Below are positions 57,736-64,000 of a stretch of DNA of 64,000 nt, piece after piece. The notes beneath the pieces were generated by a model. The model ran no database searches and was not told the DNA's origin. It was given only the letters and a program-made list of their open reading frames with translations. The stretch lies in assembly GCA_004299235.1 (NCBI GenBank), contig SCQL01000009.1:124001-188000 (forward strand), given 5' to 3'. Numbering within the stretch: position 1 is the first letter of the stretch; each line of letters starts with the position of its first letter. A program made the position numbers and the translations under genes. This DNA is from a bacterium (GTDB taxonomy: Bacteria; Chloroflexota; Dormibacteria; Dormibacterales; Dormibacteraceae).

Positions 57736-60717
57736 GTGGGTTCCGAGAGAGCGACTTTCGCGCTGCGCATCGCGTTCTCCGCGGCCACCGCGGTTCTCAT
57801 CCTGGCCGGCGCGTCCCTGAACGCGAGCGGGCGGGCGGGCCCCGCTGCCCTGCTGGCGGCCGCGGCGGGGCTCCTGGCCCTGGCGGCGGGCGTGGTCAAC
57901 CCCCTCTGGAAGGTTGCGGCCCCGCTCGCCGTGGCCGCCCTGGTGGTGAACCTGCTCCCATCCCAGTTCAATCTCCAGGACGCCAACCTTGGGCTGCAGG
58001 CGGCGGGCCTGCTGCTCCTGGGGCTCGGCGGCTACGTCGGCAGCATCGCCTACCGCAGCTTCACCGAGGCGATGAGACGGCAGCTCCGCGACCTCCGGAG
58101 CCTGAACGCGCAGCTCGAGGAGAAGCATCGGGCCTTCCTCGCCGCGACGTCGGAGGCGGAGGCGTCCAGCCGGCCCGGCGACATCGGCGCGCTCACAGCC
58201 AACATCGCGCGCCAGGTCGGCGCGGATTTCGCGTGCTGCTACCTGGCGTCCGCCGACGGCCGGCTGTTCGTACCGCAACCGCCGGGAATCGGCCTGGACC
58301 GCCTTCATCCGCAGCCCGTGAGTCGCGGCACTGAAAAGCCCGGCCCGCTAATCACGGCGATCGAGTCGGCAAAGGCGTTCGCCGGCACCGGCACGACCCT
58401 GCTGAGCGAACTCGTCAACTATCTGCCCGACGACCTGCAGGTCCACAGCCTCATGGCGGTGCCGATGCCGATCGGAGAGCACGTCGGCGGGTTCATCCTG
58501 CTCGGCAACCGGGCCGGCGCCTTCACCGACGACCACCGCAGGCTGGCCACCACGCTGACCCTGCGTGCCGGCTCGCAGCTGGCGAGCGCCAACGCGGTCG
58601 ACCTGTCGCGCCGGCAGTCGGAGCGCTACACGCTCATGAACGAGCTCGTCAAGGAGGCCTCGGGCAAGACCATGGACGACGTGCTCGAGCTCGTCCTCGA
58701 GAAGGGCAAGCAGGTCATCCGCTATGACGCCGGCCGCGCCGCGCTGTTCGGGCCGGACGACTCGTTCGTCATCCTCGGCTCGGCTGACCCGGCGCCCCTG
58801 ACGGCGCCGATGGCAAGAGTCCGCGAGGGTGAGACCGTGCTGCGCAACCTCATCACCGAGGACGAGCACATCTACAGCGGCGTTGGGCCCGACCACGCGG
58901 GCGGGACCGCCAACGAAGCGCTCACCCCCATCCGTGGCAAGGAGGGCGTGATCGGCGCGCTGTGCCTTGGCAGGAGCGGACCGACCGGATTCAGCCAGCG
59001 GGACGTCGCGGCCCTCGATGAGCTGGGGTCGATGGCCGGGATCGCGGTGGAGAACTCACGGCTCCTCCAGGCGGCGGCGGGTCAGGCTTCCAAGCTGGAC
59101 ACCGCTCTCGACGCGCTCGGCGAGGTTTCGCAGGCGCTGACGACCGTCACCCAGGGTTCGAAGGTGCTGGAGCGAAAGACGCTCGAGACCGCGGTGCGGG
59201 TCACGATGGGCACGGCCGGGCTGCTCACCCGCACCACCTCGGACGGCAATCAGGCCGCCATCATGTCGCTGGGCTTCCCCGCCTCCGTCGACGAGATGGA
59301 ATTCCAGAACGGGCAGGGAATCGTCGGGGCGGTGATGCTGAGCGGGCGCGCGACCGCGGTGCCCGACATCAGCGCCAGCTTCGACCTGCACTCCCCTCCG
59401 GACCTGCTCGAGTACGGCCTGCGGGCCGCCATCTGCATGCCGATGCTCGAGGACGGACGGCTGTGGGGCACCCTATCGGTCTTCGACGTCAAGAAGCGCG
59501 AGTGGACGGAGGACGACCAGCGCGTGCTGGCAACGCTCGGCAACCAGGGTGTGGTGGCGGTCAGGAACGCGGAGCTCTACGACAACAACCAGCGCAGCAT
59601 CTGGGAGCTCCGGAACCTGCAGGAGGCGCTGCAGGCCGCCACCTCCACCCTGGACCTGAACCAGGTCCTGCAGCAGGTGCTCGCCGGCGCCGCCAAGGCG
59701 TCAAGCGCTCAGATCGGATGCCTGGCCCTCGAGGAGTCGGGCAGGCTCATCCTCAAGGGCGGCTTCGGCACGGACTCCACGACGGCGGAGAAGCTCGCCC
59801 TGGGTCTGGGCGGCGACATCTGTCGCGACGTCATGGCCTCCGGAGCTCCGTTCATGGAGGCCCTGAAGCCTGAGACTCTGACCGAAAGCCCGCTGAACCC
59901 GCGCGCCGTCCTCTGCGTCCCCATCACCCTGCGCGGCAAGCCCACCGGCGTCCTCTTCCTCGCCCACTACCAGGTCGGTCATGCGTTCACTCCGGATCAC
60001 CGCAACCTGGTCACGGAGCTCGCCGCGCAGGCGGCGGTCGCCATCGACAACGCCCGGCTCTTCAAGGACCGCGAAGAGGTCATCCTCGCCTCGCTCGAGG
60101 CGCTGGCCAACGCGGTCGACGCGCGTGATCCGTACACGGCGGGCCACTCCCAGCGCGTCACCCAGTACGCGCTGGTGATCGCGCGCCAGATGAAGTACTC
60201 ACCCAAGGACCAGGGCGCGTGGGTGCGGCTGGAGCGTGGCGGCCGACTCCACGACATCGGCAAGATCGGGGTCCCGGACGCCGTCCTTCAGAAGACCGGC
60301 AAGCTCACCGACGCGGAGTTCGCGAAGATGAAGGAGCATCCCGTCGTGGGCTTCAACATCCTCAGCGGGCTGCGGATGCTCACCGACGAGCTGGTCATCG
60401 TCCGATCACACCACGAGCGGTATGACGGCAGGGGATACCCCGATCGCAAGAAGGCCGACGAGCTGCCGCTCTACGCCTGGATCGTCAGCGCCGCCGACGC
60501 CATCGACGCGATGACTTCGGACCGTCCCTATCGCCGCGGGATGCCGCTGTCGGTCGCGATCGACCAGGTGCGCGCCGGCGCGGGCACGCATTTCCACCCG
60601 GACGTCGCCGAAGCCGTGCTCGACGCCGCCGCCCACGGCACGTTGAAGCTGGTCGAGCAGGAGTCCATGTACCGCGACGCGCCGGCGATCGGAGCGTTCG
60701 AAAACCCGACTTCCTGA
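57736..60717 (+). CDS. Membrane-anchored 4xGAF HD-GYP phosphodiesterase
   Basis: HD-GYP domains hydrolyse cyclic di-GMP or related dinucleotides. The 993-aa protein has about three to four N-terminal transmembrane segments (residues 10-105), a short coiled coil, and four successive GAF sensor domains (roughly 140-285, 295-445, 460-625 and 630-790). The HD-GYP domain (about 795-965) has intact motifs GRLHDIGKIGVPD and RSHHERYDGRGYP. GAF ligands cannot be predicted. No GGDEF cyclase is in the window. The GTG start is divergent from rel. Confidence 0.9.
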   Translation: MGSERATFALRIAFSAATAVLILAGASLNASGRAGPAALLAAAAGLLALAAGVVNPLWKVAAPLAVAALVVNLLPSQFNLQDANLGLQAAGLLLLGLGGYVGSIAYRSFTEAMRRQLRDLRSLNAQLEEKHRAFLAATSEAEASSRPGDIGALTANIARQVGADFACCYLASADGRLFVPQPPGIGLDRLHPQPVSRGTEKPGPLITAIESAKAFAGTGTTLLSELVNYLPDDLQVHSLMAVPMPIGEHVGGFILLGNRAGAFTDDHRRLATTLTLRAGSQLASANAVDLSRRQSERYTLMNELVKEASGKTMDDVLELVLEKGKQVIRYDAGRAALFGPDDSFVILGSADPAPLTAPMARVREGETVLRNLITEDEHIYSGVGPDHAGGTANEALTPIRGKEGVIGALCLGRSGPTGFSQRDVAALDELGSMAGIAVENSRLLQAAAGQASKLDTALDALGEVSQALTTVTQGSKVLERKTLETAVRVTMGTAGLLTRTTSDGNQAAIMSLGFPASVDEMEFQNGQGIVGAVMLSGRATAVPDISASFDLHSPPDLLEYGLRAAICMPMLEDGRLWGTLSVFDVKKREWTEDDQRVLATLGNQGVVAVRNAELYDNNQRSIWELRNLQEALQAATSTLDLNQVLQQVLAGAAKASSAQIGCLALEESGRLILKGGFGTDSTTAEKLALGLGGDICRDVMASGAPFMEALKPETLTESPLNPRAVLCVPITLRGKPTGVLFLAHYQVGHAFTPDHRNLVTELAAQAAVAIDNARLFKDREEVILASLEALANAVDARDPYTAGHSQRVTQYALVIARQMKYSPKDQGAWVRLERGGRLHDIGKIGVPDAVLQKTGKLTDAEFAKMKEHPVVGFNILSGLRMLTDELVIVRSHHERYDGRGYPDRKKADELPLYAWIVSAADAIDAMTSDRPYRRGMPLSVAIDQVRAGAGTHFHPDVAEAVLDAAAHGTLKLVEQESMYRDAPAIGAFENPTS

Positions 60718-60736
60718 GCCGCGGCCTTCCCCGCCC

Positions 60737-62203
60737 TTAGTAGGCCTTCGCCAGAGCCACCCGGTGCTTGGCCGGCCGGCCGCAGACCAGGCACTTGCCT
60801 GAAGGTTTCTCGTCTGGGTCCAGAGCCCGGATGGTGACGCCGCCCGCCTCCTCTTTGATCCGGGCTTCACACTCGGCATCGCCGGACCAGGGCGCCCAGA
60901 CGAACCCGCCACGCTCCTTGAAGTGCGCGACCACCTCGGCCAGCGTCGAAAGCTCGTGGGTGTTGGCGCGCCGGAAGTCCAGCGCTCGGTCGTACAGCTT
61001 CTTTTGGAACGCGTCCAGCTCGTCACTCAGGCGCGCGGCGATCCCGGCCACGGGGACGCTGACCCTCTGGCGCGACAGCCGGTCCACCATCTCCACCTGC
61101 CCGGCGTCCGCATCCCGAGGCCCGACGTTCAGGCGCAGAGGCACGCCCTTCAGCTCCCAGTGGGCGTACTTGTCGCCCGGCCTCTCCTCACGCCAGTCGA
61201 CACGGTGCCGGATGCCGGCGGCTTTGAGCTCCGCGCTCCAGCTCTTGATGAACGCCTCGACCTTGGCGCGGCCGTCAGCGTCCCGGTAGATCGGGACGAC
61301 CACCACCTGGGTGGGCGCCACCCTCGGAGGCACGATCAGGCCTGAGTCGTCGCCGTGTGCCATCACCAGAGCCCCGACGAGGCGCGTGCTGATGCCCCAC
61401 GAGGTCGAGTAGCACAGCTCACGCTCGTTGTCCTTGTTGGAGAAGGAGATGTCATAGGCGCGCGCGAAGTTCTGCCCGAAGTAGTGGGACGTCCCCATCT
61501 GGAGCGCGAGCCCGTCGCGCATCAGGCCTTCGAGGGTGAGGGTGTACACGGCACCCGCGAACGTCTCGGCGGCTGATTTCTTGCCGGCGATCACCGGCAC
61601 CGCGAGCCAATCCTCCGCGATCGAACGGTAGTAGCCGAGGATCAGGTCGACCTCATCCATGGCCTCCTGGCCGCTGGCGTGGAAGGTGTGGCCTTCCTGC
61701 CAGAAGAATTCTCGGGTGCGCAGGAAGAGGCGCGAGCGCATCTCCCATCGCACCACGCTGTTCCACTGGTTGGTCAGCTTGGGCAGGTCGCGATGACTCT
61801 GGATGTACCTCTTGATCAGTGACCCGACGATCGTCTCCGACGTCGGACGCACGGCCAGGGGTTCCTCGAGGTCCTCCTGCGCAGCGCCGGCTCGGGTCAC
61901 CCACGCGACCTCGGGCGCGAAGCCCTCGATGTGCTCAGCCTCTTTGATCAAGAATTCGCGTGGGATCAGCAGCGGGAAGGCCCAGTTCTCGTGCCCGCTC
62001 TCCTTGATCATGTCGTCGAAGGCCCGCGTGATGGCCTCCCACATCGCCCAGCCATAAGGGCGCACCACCATCATGCCGCGGACGCCGGACCAATCCGCAA
62101 GCTCCGCCTTGCGGATGACGTCGGTGTACCAACGGTCGAAGTCGTCCGACATCTTGGTGATGTCTTTGACGAAGTCCAGCTGCTCCTCAGTGTCCTGTGT
62201 CAT
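60737..62203 (-). CDS. proS: Prolyl-tRNA synthetase, archaeal/eukaryotic-like type
   Basis: The 488-aa ProRS lacks the large editing insertion of standard bacterial ProRS and has the archaeal-type architecture, with core motifs RPTSETIVGSLIKRYIQSHRD, FFWQEGHTFHAS and TSWGISTRLVGALVMAHGDD. A C-terminal zinc-type domain follows the anticodon domain. That domain keeps only one Cys pair (CLVCGRP), where related enzymes have four cysteines. The gene lies 72 nt after ispG and ends the rseP-ispG-proS cluster. Confidence 0.95.
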   Translation of the reverse strand: MTQDTEEQLDFVKDITKMSDDFDRWYTDVIRKAELADWSGVRGMMVVRPYGWAMWEAITRAFDDMIKESGHENWAFPLLIPREFLIKEAEHIEGFAPEVAWVTRAGAAQEDLEEPLAVRPTSETIVGSLIKRYIQSHRDLPKLTNQWNSVVRWEMRSRLFLRTREFFWQEGHTFHASGQEAMDEVDLILGYYRSIAEDWLAVPVIAGKKSAAETFAGAVYTLTLEGLMRDGLALQMGTSHYFGQNFARAYDISFSNKDNERELCYSTSWGISTRLVGALVMAHGDDSGLIVPPRVAPTQVVVVPIYRDADGRAKVEAFIKSWSAELKAAGIRHRVDWREERPGDKYAHWELKGVPLRLNVGPRDADAGQVEMVDRLSRQRVSVPVAGIAARLSDELDAFQKKLYDRALDFRRANTHELSTLAEVVAHFKERGGFVWAPWSGDAECEARIKEEAGGVTIRALDPDEKPSGKCLVCGRPAKHRVALAKAY

Positions 62204-62275
62204 GCGAATGGCTCCCGAGTCTTGATGGTTGAATGCGAAACTCGATGAACGCCCGCATCGACGGCGTGACGCGGG

Positions 62276-63412
62276 CTAGCGCGGGAGCGGGGCCGGGGCG
62301 GGTGTCTGCCCCGCCGCGATCGCGTCGATCTCGGCCAGCAGCACGGGCAGCAGCTCCTCCTGGGGCACGGTCTTGTAAAGCTTACCGTGCTTGAAAATCA
62401 CGCCCTTGCCACGGCCGCCCGTGACGCCGATGTCGGCGTGGCGGGCCTCCGCCGGGCCGTTGACCACGCAGCCCATGACCGCGACCGTGATCGGGACCTT
62501 GAGCCGGGCGATGTGAGCCTCGACCGCCTTGACGGTCGGCACCATGTCGTATTCGAGACGTCCGCAGGTCGGGCAGGCGACCAGCGTCGCGCTCTCGTTG
62601 CGGAACGCCAGTGTCTTGAGCACCTCGTGGGCGACGCGCACCTCCTCGCGCGGATCCGAGGTGGCGAGCGAGACGCGGATCGTGTCGCCGATGCCTTCGC
62701 TGAGGAGGATGCCGAGCCCGACCGCGCTCCGGATGCTGCCGGCCTCGACCGGGCCGGACTCCGTGACGCCCAGGTGGATGGGGTACGGGCGCGCGGCGGC
62801 GAACTTGCGGTTCGCCATCACGTTGGTCCAGACGTCGGTCGCCTTGAGCGAGACCTTGATGAAACCCGGCCCGTAGTCCAGGTCCTCGAGGATCTGGCAG
62901 TGGCCCAACGCCACCTCGACCATGCGGTCGGCGGTCCGCTCCCGGTCGTCGCGGTCGATCTGGTGCTGCTCTCGCATGCTCTTGTGCACCTCTTCCGGCA
63001 GCGACCCGGCGTTGACCCCGATGCGGAACGGGATCTGGCGTTCCTTGGCCGCGGCGACGACCTTGACGACCTTGTCGCGGTCGGGGATGTTGCCCGGGTT
63101 CAGGCGGAGGCAGTGCACCCCGGCTTCGATCGCCATCAGCGCCAGCGTGTGGTCGTAATGGATGTCGGCGATGACCGGCAGCGGCGATCCCTTGACGATC
63201 GCCCTCAGCGCCTCCGCGGCCTCGTGGTCGGGCACCGCGGGCCGGACGATCTCGCAGCCGGCCTCCTTCAGCTCGTGGATCTGGCGCAGTGTCGCCTTGA
63301 CGTCGCGCGTGTCGGTCTTGGTCATGGTCTGGACCGCGATCGGCGCGGCCCCACCGATGACCACGCCACCCACGTTGACCGGGATGGACTTGCGGCGGGT
63401 GACCTGCGTCAC
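62276..63412 (-). CDS. ispG: 4-Hydroxy-3-methylbut-2-enyl diphosphate synthase
   Basis: IspG (GcpE) is a 4Fe-4S enzyme of the MEP isoprenoid pathway that makes HMBPP. The 378-aa protein has the TIM-barrel part (VQTMTKTDTRDVKATLRQI, PVIADIHYDHTLALMA, LRLNPGNI) and the cluster-binding part with ACPTCGR and MGCVVNGPAEARHADIGVTG. It starts with GTG directly after the rseP stop. The rseP-ispG order is widely conserved, often with dxr upstream. Confidence 0.97.
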   Translation of the reverse strand: MTQVTRRKSIPVNVGGVVIGGAAPIAVQTMTKTDTRDVKATLRQIHELKEAGCEIVRPAVPDHEAAEALRAIVKGSPLPVIADIHYDHTLALMAIEAGVHCLRLNPGNIPDRDKVVKVVAAAKERQIPFRIGVNAGSLPEEVHKSMREQHQIDRDDRERTADRMVEVALGHCQILEDLDYGPGFIKVSLKATDVWTNVMANRKFAAARPYPIHLGVTESGPVEAGSIRSAVGLGILLSEGIGDTIRVSLATSDPREEVRVAHEVLKTLAFRNESATLVACPTCGRLEYDMVPTVKAVEAHIARLKVPITVAVMGCVVNGPAEARHADIGVTGGRGKGVIFKHGKLYKTVPQEELLPVLLAEIDAIAAGQTPAPAPLPR

Positions 63413-64000
63413 TCAGCGGACCCCCGGAAATTGACCCGTGGCGATGCGCTGGATGTCGAGGAAGCTGATCACGGCCGCCATGCCGAGCAGCGCCACCAGT
63501 CCCCACCGCTGGAAGTTCAGCTCGCTGGTGCGGTCGAACGGCCGGCGGCGCAGCCACTCGATGACGACGACCACGATCCGCCCGCCGTCGAGCGCGAGCA
63601 GCGGCAAGAGGTTGGTGAAGCCGAGCGCCACCGACAGGAGCGCGACCAGGAAGATGTAGGTCGGAGGGCCCTGGCTCACCGCCTGAGCCGCGGTGTCGGC
63701 GATGCCGATCGGGCCCGTGAGCCCCTGCGGCCCCAGCAGGCCTCCCGGCACCTGGCCGGTGATCAGCGACCACAGGCCCTGGACGATGCCTCCAGTCGCC
63801 ACGAACGGGAAGGTGATCCCGTCGGTGATCGCGGTTTGCACCGTGGCCAAGCGCCGGGCGATACCGACGCCGACCTGGCAGTGGCCCTGGAGATCGCATC
63901 GCGGGACGACGACGTAGGTGAACGGCTGCCCGCCGGCGTGCACCCCGCCGACGAGGAGAGCGGCTCCCGGCGCGGCGGCCTCCTCCTGGAGGATCAGGCC
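63413..64000 (-). CDS. rseP: Site-2 protease RseP/M50 family (C-terminal part, cut by window edge)
   Basis: This is an intramembrane zinc metalloprotease that cleaves membrane-bound regulators. Only the last 195 codons or so are in the window. They include the end of a PDZ-like region, GPIGIADTAAQAVSQG, and the second catalytic motif NLLPLLALDGGRIVVVVIE, with hydrophobic helices on both sides. The HExxH motif should lie beyond 64000. The reading frame stays open to the edge. Placement before ispG supports the RseP assignment. Confidence 0.9.
   Translation of the reverse strand, partial: GLILQEEAAAPGAALLVGGVHAGGQPFTYVVVPRCDLQGHCQVGVGIARRLATVQTAITDGITFPFVATGGIVQGLWSLITGQVPGGLLGPQGLTGPIGIADTAAQAVSQGPPTYIFLVALLSVALGFTNLLPLLALDGGRIVVVVIEWLRRRPFDRTSELNFQRWGLVALLGMAAVISFLDIQRIATGQFPGVR

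Overview
The window is gene-dense, strongly GC-rich bacterial chromosome with mostly housekeeping content. Many genes start with GTG, and neighbouring genes commonly overlap as ATGA, GTGA or TAGTG. The gene set includes a Tad/Flp pilus locus without a visible secretin, a SigB-type sigma factor, SMC partners ScpA/ScpB, an Asp23 protein, DUF1292 next to ruvX, an archaeal-type prolyl-tRNA synthetase and an EF-P with an unusual tip. Together these suggest a monoderm, Chloroflexota- or Dormibacterota-like lineage. That placement is inferred from the look of the proteins and was not tested. I see no rRNA, tRNA, CRISPR array, prophage, transposase or recent-transfer signature. No gene-free stretch exceeds 300 bases.

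Layout. 1-3384 (minus): infC-rpmI-rplT-SpoU methyltransferase-pheS-pheT, behind a leader with an intrinsic-terminator hairpin. 3618-6543: a lipoprotein (plus) convergent with thrS (minus). 6639-15276: a DedA protein (plus) converging on a minus-strand operon dinG-rsmI-metG-tatD-rsmA-MFS. 15353-16663: a lone AAA+ ATPase (plus). 16697-38542 (minus): about 22 kb of almost gapless genes, from a SigB-type sigma factor through pdxH, alaS, an FtsA-like ATPase, a gp47-like membrane protein, ruvX, mltG, aroE, a prepilin peptidase, aroK/aroB/aroQ, efp, nusB, xseB, tlyA, nadK, recN, scpA/scpB, a pseudouridine synthase and cmk to an acyltransferase. 38682-39782 (minus): an anti-sigma-like protein, a YtxH-like protein and a DUF948 protein behind a good SigB/SigF-type promoter. 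39903-43820: hisS-aspS and two small membrane proteins. 43810-54682: a Tad pilus locus in two divergent arms. 54913-60717: a metallo-hydrolase and Rel (minus), divergent from a 4xGAF-HD-GYP protein (plus). 60737-64000 (minus): rseP-ispG-proS.

The genes cover translation (five aminoacyl-tRNA synthetases, IF3, L20, L35, EF-P, rRNA modification), chromosome maintenance (recN, scpAB, ruvX, dinG), the shikimate pathway (aroB, aroQ, aroE, aroK), cell envelope (mltG, plsC, DedA, the FtsA-like/gp47-like pair) and surface adhesion (Tad). Signalling genes (Rel, HD-GYP, a hybrid kinase, a CNB-domain CpaE) sit in or beside the Tad region.

The most unusual observations are these. (1) infC has no ATG, GTG or TTG and appears to start at ATC, while tatD and aroE appear to start at GTA and CTG inside overlaps with the upstream stop codon. 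(2) Several operon-leading genes have a TANNNT box only 8-12 nt before the start codon, suggesting leaderless or very short-leader mRNAs. (3) The Tad locus has a CpaE with an N-terminal cyclic-nucleotide-binding-like domain, a HEAT-like-repeat protein coupled to CpaF, a hybrid kinase with degenerate catalytic boxes and a Glu-substituted receiver, and a cysteine-rich TadG, but no visible Flp pilin. (4) A SigB-type promoter lies just upstream of the operon encoding a degenerate anti-sigma factor.
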